Origin: Azospirillum canadense
GTDB taxonomy: Bacteria; Pseudomonadota; Alphaproteobacteria; Azospirillales; Azospirillaceae
Reading direction: 5' to 3'
DNA: 64,000 bases
NCBI RefSeq assembly: GCF_025961225.1
Contig: NZ_JAOQNG010000010.1
Location: forward strand, 1,814,501-1,878,500
The notes beneath the pieces were generated by a model. That model did no database searches, was not told the origin of the DNA, and saw only the letters and a program-made list of their open reading frames with translations. The translations under genes and the position numbers were made by a program. Of this stretch, positions 9,005 through 16,334 are shown piece by piece. Every line of letters begins with the position of its first letter. Within the stretch, counting starts at the first letter, position 1.

Positions 9005-9309
9005 GTCAGACCTCGTACCACCTTCGGCTCTGTTCATCCGGAGGTTGGGCCGACATGCTTAATCAGGTCATAAGATGTTTGGTTAACATAAAGTTAGCGA
9101 TGTAAATAGCCGTGACATAAAGTAGCTCTGGCCATCGATTGGAAATGCTTGAGCATCGGTTAGAAAGTCTTCGCATCGACAAGAATAGTCGGCGTACGGC
9201 TCAGGTCAAGCTCAACACGCGACTCTTCTGCCAGTCGTTCTCAGTCGATGAAGCCGCTCAGCCGTGGTCCGGCGTCGGAGCGAGCGCCGACGCCGGACCA
9301 CCACATGGA
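9005..9309. other. intergenic region with tandem 21-bp repeats and a strong hairpin
   Basis: This 305-bp stretch has no gene. Near the GH12 stop codon there is a perfect 14-bp inverted repeat with an 8-nt loop (9265-9278 with 9287-9300), placed to act as the GH12 gene terminator on the minus strand, though no T run follows. At 9133-9173 two related units begin CATCGATTGGAAA and CATCGGTTAGAAA, 21 bp apart, about 130-170 bp upstream of the beta-helix gene start; they could bind a regulator on one face of the helix. The segment from 9060 to 9130 is AT-rich and probably holds the promoter. Confidence 0.5.
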
Positions 9310-10986
9310 TCAGGAAACCTGGAAGGCGAGATAGTTGGCATCGCCCGTCTGGCCGGGGAGGTGGATCAGGGCGCCCGAGGCCATGCCGGAGAAGGTGATG
9401 CTCATATCGACGCTGCCGTTGCCGTCGAGGTCGATGTGGGCCGTGGCGCCCTTGGACGCGCCGGTTCCCTCCATCTCCGCCCAGGACAGCGTCGACACGT
9501 CCGGTTTCCAACCCCAGGCGATGACCCACTCGCCCTGCTGCAGGTCCGTGATGGTGGACCAGGTGACGTCGCCGCCGCGGCCATCGACGAAGAAGGTGTC
9601 CGTGCCGGCGCCGCCGGTCAGGAAGTTCGACCCAGTGCCCCCGTCGAGCACGTCATCGCCTTCCTTGGCGTCGATGGCGTCCATGCCGCTCTTGGCGTTG
9701 ATGAAGTCGTTGTCGGCGGTGCCGACCACGGCCTCGTTGTCGTCGGAGCCCATGAACTGGTTCTTGAGCGACGCGACCGGGCCCTTATAGGCTTCGGCCT
9801 GCGCCGTCCTGTGCGTTCCGGTCGTCTGGTCGGTGATGGAAAACATCGGGGATGTCGGCGTTCCGCCCGCATTCCCGCCCGTATCGCCACCCGTTGTGCT
9901 CGGCTGGCTATCCCCAGGGGGCGTGCCCGTTCCCGTCCCCGTTCCCGGACCGCCACCGGTGTTCGGCGTGGAGCCCGTCCCGGTGCCACCCGTTCCGGTG
10001 TCCGGTTTGGTGCCGCCGGTCCCGGTGTTGGGCGTGGTCCCGCCGGTTCCGGTGTCCGGAGTGGTCCCGCCCGTTCCCGTGCTGGGCGTGGTGCCGCCCG
10101 TTCCGGTGTTGGGCGTGGTCCCGCCGGTTCCAGTGTCCGGCGTGGTTCCGCCCGTCCCGGTGCTGGGCGTCGTGCCACCGGTGCCGGTGTTCGGCGTGGT
10201 TCCCCCGCTCCCGGTCCCGCCGCTCCCGGTCCCGGGGTTGGACGTGTCCGAGTGGTTGTTCAGGGTGTAGCTGAGCGAGTTTACCGTCAACCCGCCGCGG
10301 CCGGCCGCGACTTCAGAGCCGACCTCCATGTCCAGCAGGTACTGGTTCTTGTCCACGATGCCGCGCGCCGTCAGGTCCTTCAGGATGGCCCCGACGTCGA
10401 TCGTCCCGCTCAACGCGTCCTTGCTGTATTGATAGGCGGTGTATTCCCACCCCCGCTTTTCCGACGAAGAGTTGGTGATCTGGGCGGTGCCGTTGGAATC
10501 CTTGAAGCTTCCGATCACGGAGCCGTCCGGCGTGAAGAATCCGGTGTGCACCCAGACCATGATCTCGTCGGCCACGCCCTGCGTGCCCGAGGAGGGATCC
10601 GGTCCGACCCAGAAGCTGAACGCTACGTTGTAGAGGTTCTGGTTGCCGACGAGGCCGAAGCTGTAGCTGACCTTGAAATCGTCGATGCCGCTGACTTTCG
10701 CCGGGAAATTCTGCGACGTCGAAGGCGTGTTTTCCCAGGGGCTCTTGCCGACGATCAGGGTCGGGTAGGATTTCACGGGAAAATTATTGTAGGTGAGCGG
10801 CTTGCTCGAATCGTACGGCCAACTCCAGGACATTACCGTATCGTTGGGCGATCCCGGGGTGTTGAACGTGATGCTTTGGTTGAAATCCTTCCCGTTGACC
10901 AGGTTTCCTGGGTCCCAGACGTTGTTGGTGGCCACCCACGAGCCATTTTGATATTTTTCAGTATTTCCAGTGATAGTGGTGGCCAT
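9310..10986 (-). CDS. secreted GH12-type glycoside hydrolase with Thr-Gly repeat linker and RTX tail
   Basis: A 558-residue protein in three parts. Residues about 10-245 look like glycoside hydrolase family 12 (endo-beta-glucanase/xyloglucanase fold): the likely nucleophile is Glu141 in ADEIMVWV and the likely acid/base is Glu225 in MEVGSEVAAG, followed by the family-like strand GGLTVNSLSYTLN. Residues 264-335 form eight 9-residue repeats of the type TPxTGTGGT. The C-terminal third carries RTX-like calcium motifs (GTADNDFI, EGDDVLDGGTG, LTGGAGTDTFFVDG) and a closing beta domain. RTX repeats without an N-terminal signal indicate type I secretion; no exporter genes are in the window. Start 10986 has AGGAAGGG directly upstream. 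Probable role: attack on beta-glucans of plant walls. Confidence 0.8.
   Translation of the reverse strand: MATTITGNTEKYQNGSWVATNNVWDPGNLVNGKDFNQSITFNTPGSPNDTVMSWSWPYDSSKPLTYNNFPVKSYPTLIVGKSPWENTPSTSQNFPAKVSGIDDFKVSYSFGLVGNQNLYNVAFSFWVGPDPSSGTQGVADEIMVWVHTGFFTPDGSVIGSFKDSNGTAQITNSSSEKRGWEYTAYQYSKDALSGTIDVGAILKDLTARGIVDKNQYLLDMEVGSEVAAGRGGLTVNSLSYTLNNHSDTSNPGTGSGGTGSGGTTPNTGTGGTTPSTGTGGTTPDTGTGGTTPNTGTGGTTPSTGTGGTTPDTGTGGTTPNTGTGGTKPDTGTGGTGTGSTPNTGGGPGTGTGTGTPPGDSQPSTTGGDTGGNAGGTPTSPMFSITDQTTGTHRTAQAEAYKGPVASLKNQFMGSDDNEAVVGTADNDFINAKSGMDAIDAKEGDDVLDGGTGSNFLTGGAGTDTFFVDGRGGDVTWSTITDLQQGEWVIAWGWKPDVSTLSWAEMEGTGASKGATAHIDLDGNGSVDMSITFSGMASGALIHLPGQTGDANYLAFQVS
9982..10197. repeat. 27-bp tandem repeats coding the Thr-Gly linker
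   Basis: Eight in-frame 27-bp units encode TPxTGTGGT, with x running N, S, D, N, S, D, N and D. The N-S-D order implies a higher-order unit of 81 bp that was itself duplicated. The last unit has Lys in place of the first Thr. Confidence 0.85.
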
Positions 10987-11022
10987 ATCCCTTCCTCTGA
11001 CGTGTATGTGAGTGGCCAATTT

Positions 11023-11055
11023 TCATCCGCACGAAGATTATGCCGATGCGGATGA
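11023..11055. promoter_or_regulatory. inverted repeat upstream of the GH12 gene
   Basis: Perfect 9-bp arms TCATCCGCA and TGCGGATGA separated by 15 bp, centred about 50 bp upstream of the GH12 start codon. It could be an operator or an untranslated-leader hairpin. Confidence 0.4.
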
Positions 11056-11228
11056 TTGATGGGCGTTCCATATAGTGCGAACGGCCGTTGGCTTCACTTA
11101 CAATCAAAGGCTAGTTCGGCTGGGGTTGCTGAAAGACATCTGGGCGCCATAAGGGGTAATATTATTAAATTCAGGCATGATTCTCGGACGAGAGCGTTTT
11201 CTGGAATCGCGCTGAATCCGCCAAGCCT

Positions 11229-12119
11229 CTATCCCTCCGGCTGGTGCAGCAAGGCGGTGGCCGTACGGAGGACAGCGCGCGTGATGTCGGCCAGCGTCCG
11301 GCTTGCGATGCGGCTTCGTTGCCAGAACAGCGGCACGTCCAGCGGCTGGTCCGGGACCAGGGCGACCAGCCGCCCGTCGCGCAGGTGCCCGGTGACCAGC
11401 ATCTCCGGATTCATGCCCCAGCCGAGCCCGGCCAGCGCCGCGTCGATAAAAGCCTGGGACGAGGGAAGCCAGTGTGTCGGCGACGCGATCTCCGCTCCGA
11501 ACGCCCGTTCCGTCCACAGCGCCTGCAGCCGGTCCTTGCTGTTGAAGGTCAGGCGCGGCGCGCGGGCGAGCGATGTGGAGTCCACCCCCTCGGGGAAGTG
11601 CCGGCGGACGAAGGCTGGGCTGGCGGTCGCGACGTAGCGCAGGGCGCCGAGCGGCGTGCTGTCGCAGCCTTGCACCGGCTTGGCGCTGGCGGTCACCGCG
11701 GCCAGGACCTCGCCCCGGCGCAGCCAGTCGGCGCTGTGCTCCTGGTCGTCCAGGACGAGGTCGAACAGGCAGTCCGGCGTTTCGGCCATGGCGGCGACGA
11801 ACCAGGTCGCGAGGCTGTCCGCGTTCACCGCGAGGCGCACCGTCACCGGCGGACCGGCGTGTGGGATGCCGGGAAGTTCGTCGCGCAGTTCGCTTTCCAG
11901 CAGCGACACCTGCTCCACATGCTGGCACAGCCGTTGCCCGGCCGGCGTGCCGGTGCAGGGGGATCCTCGCACCACCAGGATCGTCCCCAGCCGCTCCTCC
12001 AGAAGCTTCACGCGCTGGGACACGGCCGAGGGGGTGACGTGGAGCAGCTGAGCCGCCCGTTCGAAGCTGCCGGTGCGGATCACCGCCGCCAGGGCGGTGA
12101 GCAGGGCGTAGTCCAGCAT
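11229..12119 (-). CDS. argP: LysR-family regulator ArgP (IciA)
   Basis: A 296-residue LysR-type regulator. The N-terminal winged helix is clear (SFERAAQLLHVTPSAVSQRVKLLEERLG), followed by an effector-binding domain of normal length. ArgP responds to arginine and lysine and activates the exporter gene argO. The assignment rests on sequence pattern and on the divergent LysE/ArgO-type exporter gene 95 bp away, which is the classic argP-argO arrangement. Other members of this LysR subgroup sit beside lysE with lysine as effector (LysG), so the true ligand is open. Confidence 0.88.
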   Translation of the reverse strand: MLDYALLTALAAVIRTGSFERAAQLLHVTPSAVSQRVKLLEERLGTILVVRGSPCTGTPAGQRLCQHVEQVSLLESELRDELPGIPHAGPPVTVRLAVNADSLATWFVAAMAETPDCLFDLVLDDQEHSADWLRRGEVLAAVTASAKPVQGCDSTPLGALRYVATASPAFVRRHFPEGVDSTSLARAPRLTFNSKDRLQALWTERAFGAEIASPTHWLPSSQAFIDAALAGLGWGMNPEMLVTGHLRDGRLVALVPDQPLDVPLFWQRSRIASRTLADITRAVLRTATALLHQPEG

Positions 12120-12214
12120 GGATTAGCGCTCCTTAACGCGCAGAAAATACTTTAAGCACTCTAATCCAGCCCGCCGTGGTAGCGGAATGGCCTTCGCAAC
12201 CGGAAAGGGCCGCC
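12120..12214. promoter_or_regulatory. argP-argO divergent control region
   Basis: The gap holds a 7-bp inverted repeat GGATTAG (12120-12126) / CTAATCC (12161-12167) and, inside it, CTTAA (12132-12136) / TTAAG (12152-12156). Such dyads are where a LysR-type protein would be expected to bind, but the site is inferred from position only. Confidence 0.45.
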
Positions 12215-12814
12215 ATGCTGTCCGCCTTCGTTCCCGGCCTGCTGCTGGGCCTCAGCCTGATCGTCGCCATCGGGGCGCAGAACGCCTTCGTGCTCCGCCA
12301 GGGATTGCGTGGCGAGCATGTCCTGGCGGTTTGCCTGACCTGTGCGCTGTCCGACGCCGTGCTGATCCTGGCGGGGGTCGGTGGTTTCGCCCAGGCCGGC
12401 GCCTGGGTGCCGTGGCTGGAAACGGCGATCCGCTATGCGGGTGCGGCCTTCCTCCTCGTCTACGGCCTGCGCAGCTTCCGGGCGGCCGTTCGCTCGGGCG
12501 GAGCGCTGACGCCGGCGGCGGCCGTCCCAGCCGGGCTCGGCGCGACGCTGCTGACGTGCCTGGCGCTGACCTGGCTCAACCCGCACGTTTACCTCGACAC
12601 GGTGGTGCTGGTCGGTTCCGTATCCACGCAGTTCGCGGCGGGGAAGCACGCCTTCGCGCTGGGCGCGATGACGGCCTCCTTCCTGTTCTTCTTTTCGCTG
12701 GGCTACGGCGCGCGGTTGCTGCGCCCCGTCTTCGCGCGGCCCGGCGCGTGGCGGGTGCTGGACGTCGGCATCGGTGTGGTCATGTGCACGATCGCCGCGA
12801 CGCTGGTGGTTTGA
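12215..12814 (+). CDS. argO: LysE/ArgO-family amino acid exporter
   Basis: A 199-residue inner-membrane protein with about six hydrophobic helices and the family signatures SLIVAIGAQNAFVLRQGL near the N-terminus and LTWLNPHVYLDTVVLVG in the middle. Proteins of this group export arginine or lysine and relieve amino acid overload, for example during peptide feeding. The start at 12215 is chosen because AAAGGG lies just upstream and the family N-terminus begins here. It is divergent from argP, which should activate it. Confidence 0.92.
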   Translation: MLSAFVPGLLLGLSLIVAIGAQNAFVLRQGLRGEHVLAVCLTCALSDAVLILAGVGGFAQAGAWVPWLETAIRYAGAAFLLVYGLRSFRAAVRSGGALTPAAAVPAGLGATLLTCLALTWLNPHVYLDTVVLVGSVSTQFAAGKHAFALGAMTASFLFFFSLGYGARLLRPVFARPGAWRVLDVGIGVVMCTIAATLVV

Positions 12815-13183
12815 TCCCCCACTTTCGGTGGACGAGGATCGCCACTCGGGGCGGCCCTGTCGAGGCGACTGTTGCCCCAAGCGCGGAGTCCACATGGCGC
12901 CGGCGCCACCCGTCGGGGCGTGGACGCCAGCCGCATGTGCGATTGCGGGAAACCGGCGGGTGATGGCATCGTCAGGGCTCATTGAAGCGGGCTTGCGGCC
13001 GGCCCGAGCGAACCAAGCTCCGACAGTGGGGCAGGCCGCCCATTCTCCCTGAGGGCATCAATTTTCGGCGGGCACCCTCTTGCGCACGCCCAGCCCTGTC
13101 ACCATCTCCGCGTTCCCCCCGGGATTCTGCCGACAAGAGCTGAGCCGCCAAGGGCCGAAAGGCTTGAATTCGGGCGCCGTGAT

Positions 13184-13212
13184 CTTGAAAAGCGACCTTC
13201 GAACACCTATTT
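13184..13212 (+). promoter_or_regulatory. candidate RpoH-type promoter 1
   Basis: CTTG (13184-13187), 19 bp, then CTATTT (13207-13212), which resembles the alphaproteobacterial sigma-32 pattern CTTG / CYTATNT. It lies about 440 bp upstream of rpoH, so the transcript would have a long leader. Confidence 0.4.
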
Positions 13213-13271
13213 AAGTCAAGTGCGCGGCGCCAGGAACACAAGAAGCATCGAAGTCCTGTGCTTCTCAGGGT

Positions 13272-13299
13272 CTTGAAAGATGTTGCGCTGGCTCTATAT
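13272..13299 (+). promoter_or_regulatory. candidate RpoH-type promoter 2
   Basis: CTTG (13272-13275), 18 bp, then CTATAT (13294-13299). The better of the two matches to the sigma-32 pattern, about 355 bp upstream of the rpoH start. It suggests positive autoregulation. Confidence 0.5.
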
Positions 13300-13592
13300 A
13301 AGAGTTGTTGCGGCGGTCAAATGACGACGCTTCGCTTCAAAGTTACAACCCAGGACCAGAAATTTCCGGTTCGGCGGCGCTGAGGACAGCGCGCCTTTCC
13401 CCTCCTCTCCGGCCCCGTGGCGTGCCGGCAGCCGTGATCTCCTCCCGGGTCATGGCGCTGCCCGCGGGGCCGGGGAGGTTCCCTGCTCCTGCAGACCAGT
13501 TTTCCGCATCCACGCGATGCACGCCCACCGGCAGCGTCGAATGCCGGCCTTGAGAACCGACCCCACTGCACCAACCACAACGAAGACCGATA

Positions 13593-13632
13593 CGGAAGGA
13601 CGCCGCCGGGAAAGCCCGGCGGCGTCCTTCCG
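13593..13632 (+). promoter_or_regulatory. 18-bp perfect hairpin in the rpoH leader
   Basis: Arms 13593-13610 and 13615-13632 are perfect reverse complements with an AAAG loop. It ends 22 bp before the rpoH start codon and next to the GGAG ribosome site. No T run follows on the plus strand, so it is not a standard terminator. It may control translation or mRNA stability. Confidence 0.7.
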
Positions 13633-13654
13633 GTCGGCTTGGAGAGACAGAACG

Positions 13655-14551
13655 ATGGCATCCCACATCGCTTTCACCGAGCCGATGCAGCAGCACCTGC
13701 AGGAAGCCCGGAAGTACGACTACCTGACGCCCGACCAGGAACGCGACCTCGCCATCCGCTGGCGCGATCGGCAGGACCGGGCGGCGCTCGACAAACTGGT
13801 CGGCAGCCACCTGCGCCTCGTCTTCAAGATGGCGCGGGGCTACCAGGGCTATGGCCTGCCGCTGTCGGACTTGGTCGCCGAGGGCAACGTCGGCGTCATG
13901 CAGGCGGCACAGAAGTTCGACCCCGACAAGGGCTTCCGCTTCGCCACCTACGCCAGCTGGTGGGTCCGCGCGGCGATCCAGGAATACGTGCTGCACAACT
14001 GGTCGCTGGTGAAGATCGGCACCACCGGCGCGCAGAAGAAGCTGTTCTTCAGCCTGCGCCGCCTGAAGGCCCGCATGAACGACCTCGACAACGGGGATCT
14101 GACGCCGGAGGCGGTGGAGAGCATCGCGACGGAGCTGAACGTGCCGGCCGCCGAGGTGGTGGAGATGAACCGCCGCCTGGGCATGGACCGCTCGCTGAAC
14201 GCCACCCTGGCGGAGGACGGCGACAGCGAGTGGCAGGATCAGCTGGCCGACGACCGACCGGACCAGGAAGCCAATCTGGCCGAGGCGGAAGAGCGCCAGC
14301 GGCGCCAGCAGTTCCTGAAGCTGGGCCTCGGCGTGCTCGACGACCGCGAGCGGCAGATCCTGGTCGCCCGCCGCCTGCGCGAGGAACCGCTGACCCTGGA
14401 GGAGCTGAGCCAGCACTTCCATGTCTCGCGCGAGCGCGTCCGCCAGTTGGAGGTGCGCGCCTTCGAGAAGGTCCAGAAGGCCGTCGTGGCGAGCGCCAGG
14501 GAGCAACAGATTGCTGCGGCCGGTAAGGGCCGCGAACTGGCCCGCGCCTGA
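13655..14551 (+). CDS. rpoH: RNA polymerase heat-shock sigma factor RpoH (sigma-32)
   Basis: A 298-residue sigma-70-family factor. Region 2 is seen as DLVAEGNVGVMQAAQKFDP and RFATYASWWVRAAIQEYVLHN, the RpoH box as QKKLFFSLRRLKARM, and region 4 with its helix-turn-helix as LTLEELSQHFHVSRERVRQLE. The RpoH box separates it from RpoD and RpoS. It directs transcription of chaperone and protease genes on heat and other stress. Start 13655 has GGAGAG upstream; an in-frame start 138 bp further up would read through the leader hairpin and add unrelated residues. Alphaproteobacteria often carry two or more rpoH genes, so this may be one paralogue. HflX follows by 25 bp. Confidence 0.95.
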   Translation: MASHIAFTEPMQQHLQEARKYDYLTPDQERDLAIRWRDRQDRAALDKLVGSHLRLVFKMARGYQGYGLPLSDLVAEGNVGVMQAAQKFDPDKGFRFATYASWWVRAAIQEYVLHNWSLVKIGTTGAQKKLFFSLRRLKARMNDLDNGDLTPEAVESIATELNVPAAEVVEMNRRLGMDRSLNATLAEDGDSEWQDQLADDRPDQEANLAEAEERQRRQQFLKLGLGVLDDRERQILVARRLREEPLTLEELSQHFHVSRERVRQLEVRAFEKVQKAVVASAREQQIAAAGKGRELARA

Positions 14552-14576
14552 CGCGCGGGCACGACCAAGGAACCTT

Positions 14577-15908
14577 ATGGGCACGCATCTGAACACCGAA
14601 ACCTCGCGGTCCACCTCGGGCCGCGCCCTTGTTCTTCACCCGGTCCTGCGCGGGACCGAGTCGGACCGCAGCCCCGAATCCTCGCTGGAGGAGGCGGTGG
14701 GCCTCGCGTCGGCCATCGACCTGGACGTGGCTCAGGCCGCGGTCGTCAAGGTCAACCAGCCGCGCCCGGCCACCCTCCTGGGCGGCGGGGCGATCGAGCA
14801 GTACGCGCAAGCGCTGGAGCAGGCGCGCGCAGCCGGCGAAGCCATCGATCTGGTCATCGTCGACCACGCGCTGACCCCGGTCCAGCAGCGCAACCTGGAA
14901 AAGGCGTTCGAGGCGAAGGTCATCGACCGGACTGGCCTGATCCTGGAGATCTTCGGCGACCGCGCCCGCACCCACGAAGGCCAGCTTCAGGTTGAGCTGG
15001 CGGCGCTGAGCTACCAGAAGTCGCGCCTCGTGCGGTCCTGGACCCACTTGGAACGGCAGCGCGGCGGCTTCGGCTTTCTCGGCGGTCCCGGCGAAAGCCA
15101 GCTGGAAATGGACCGCCGGATGATCGGCGACCGAATCGTCAAGATCAAAAAGGAGCTGGAGGACGTCCGCCGCACCCGGGGCCTGCACCGCAAGGCGCGC
15201 GCCAAGGTGCCGTACCCGGTCGTGGCGCTGGTCGGCTACACCAACGCCGGCAAGTCCACGCTGTTCAACCGGATGGCCGGCGCGGACGTATTCGCCAAGG
15301 ACCTGCTGTTCGCCACGCTCGACCCGACCATGCGGCAGGTGGTTCTGCCGTCGGGCCGCAAGGTGATCCTGTCCGACACGGTGGGCTTCGTCTCCGACCT
15401 GCCGACCCATCTGGTCGCCGCCTTCCGCGCGACGCTGGAAGAGGTGCAGGCGGCGGACATCATCCTGCACGTCCGCGACATCGCGCATCCCGACAGCGAG
15501 GCGCAAAAGGCCGACGTGGAGGCCATCCTGCGCGACCTCGGCATCGACCCCGAGCGCGACCCGCGGGTGATCGAGGTCGCCAACAAGATCGACCGGCTGG
15601 ATGGGGAGGAGCGCGCCTCCGTCCTCGCCCGGACCGACCGGTCCGACAGCGCCTGCGCGGTGTCGGCGGCGACCGGGGAGCGGTTGGACGACCTGTTCGG
15701 CATCCTCGACCGCCGCATGACCGCCGGCCGGGCGGTGGTGGAGATGGACGTGGCGCACGCCGACGGCGCGACGCTCGCCTGGCTCTATGCCCATGGCGAG
15801 GTGCTGGACCGCCGCGAGGATGAAGGGCACACTCACCTTCAGATCGCGATCGAGCCGGCGACGCTCGCCCGCCTGCGCCACCAGCGGGAAGAACGGGCCG
15901 TGGCCTGA
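14577..15908 (+). CDS. hflX: ribosome-splitting GTPase HflX
   Basis: A 443-residue GTPase. The N-terminal HflX domain includes the glycine-rich PATLLGGGAIEQ and the conserved ERQRGGFGFLGGPGESQLE. The G domain shows G1 GYTNAGKST, G3 DTVGF and G4 NKID. HflX splits stalled 70S ribosomes, notably under heat stress, so placement 25 bp behind rpoH makes functional sense and suggests co-transcription. The start at 14577 has AAGGAA upstream and avoids overlap with rpoH. Confidence 0.95.
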   Translation: MGTHLNTETSRSTSGRALVLHPVLRGTESDRSPESSLEEAVGLASAIDLDVAQAAVVKVNQPRPATLLGGGAIEQYAQALEQARAAGEAIDLVIVDHALTPVQQRNLEKAFEAKVIDRTGLILEIFGDRARTHEGQLQVELAALSYQKSRLVRSWTHLERQRGGFGFLGGPGESQLEMDRRMIGDRIVKIKKELEDVRRTRGLHRKARAKVPYPVVALVGYTNAGKSTLFNRMAGADVFAKDLLFATLDPTMRQVVLPSGRKVILSDTVGFVSDLPTHLVAAFRATLEEVQAADIILHVRDIAHPDSEAQKADVEAILRDLGIDPERDPRVIEVANKIDRLDGEERASVLARTDRSDSACAVSAATGERLDDLFGILDRRMTAGRAVVEMDVAHADGATLAWLYAHGEVLDRREDEGHTHLQIAIEPATLARLRHQREERAVA

Positions 15909-15969
15909 TATGTTTTCAAACCGGCGCGGGCCGCAAAAATATCACGGCAGTATTTTTCTGCAAAAAGGC

Positions 15970-15998
15970 TTGTAGCCCGCCGCACCGCTGTCCATATG
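15970..15998 (+). promoter_or_regulatory. candidate housekeeping promoter of a short transcript
   Basis: TTGTAG (15970-15975), 17 bp, CATATG (15993-15998). The spacing fits a sigma-70 promoter and would start transcription near 16005. Confidence 0.4.
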
Positions 15999-16034
15999 CC
16001 TGTTAGTCGTCAACAACCGAAAGGAGGTGATCTC

Positions 16035-16112
16035 GTGTCTCATTGTCTTTCTCTGCTGCCGTCGGGCGCTGTGACCGGGTTCTCCTTCATCGCGAAGGGT
16101 TCCCTCGTCTGA
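16035..16112 (+). CDS. 25-residue leader-like peptide with perfect Shine-Dalgarno
   Basis: GTG at 16035 opens 25 codons ending in TGA (16110-16112) followed at once by TAA. The preceding AAAGGAGGTGATC (16020-16032) is complementary to 13 bases of the 16S rRNA 3' end, far stronger than any other site in the window, and is 7 bp from the GTG. The peptide (start MSHCLSLLPSGAVTG) is rich in Ser, Leu and Gly, has no run of one amino acid as in attenuator leaders, and matches nothing known to me. It lies between hflX and the NAGGN operon and is closed by its own terminator. Confidence 0.5.
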   Translation: MSHCLSLLPSGAVTGFSFIAKGSLV

Positions 16113-16153
16113 TAAAGACGCGCCGTAGTCCGATGGATTGCGGATCGACAATG

Positions 16154-16190
16154 GAGGGGCTGCCGGAAACGGCGGCCCCTCTTTGTTTTT
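16154..16190 (+). terminator. strong intrinsic terminator between hflX and asnO
   Basis: Twelve-base-pair stem (one G-T pair) 16154-16165 with 16170-16181, GAAA loop, then TTTGTTTTT (16182-16190). It ends the short unit that begins near 16005, and probably hflX read-through. Confidence 0.9.
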
Positions 16191-16334
16191 CGGCTATGCC
16201 CGCCTTTTGCTGCGGCTGCAACCATTGCCGCTGACGCTTGTTTGAAGGGCACCGTTCGTCCGCCCGCCCTCTCTCGATGTTGCGGCGCCCCCCTTCACTC
16301 CGGCACCAGCCCCAAGACGGAGACCAGTCCCACA

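Larger units (their letters stand above)
12815..13654. other. 840-bp gene-free region upstream of rpoH
   Basis: No reading frame here looks real; the few open frames have no recognisable domain, and those in rpoH's orientation lack convincing ribosome sites. A short dyad follows argO (CCAC-TTTCG-GTGG near 12820-12832). The right half holds two candidate heat-shock promoters and a long hairpin, listed separately, so it is probably a long 5' leader of rpoH. A 7-bp inverted repeat AGAAGCA/TGCTTCT lies near 13243-13267. Confidence 0.5.

Noticed and set aside
12972..13241. 89-residue minus-strand frame in the rpoH upstream gap
   Set aside because: No domain, no good ribosome site, and it crosses the candidate heat-shock promoter.
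13517..13654. 46-residue N-terminal extension of RpoH
   Set aside because: It would be translated through the 18-bp hairpin and has no similarity to sigma factors; 13655 has a proper ribosome site.
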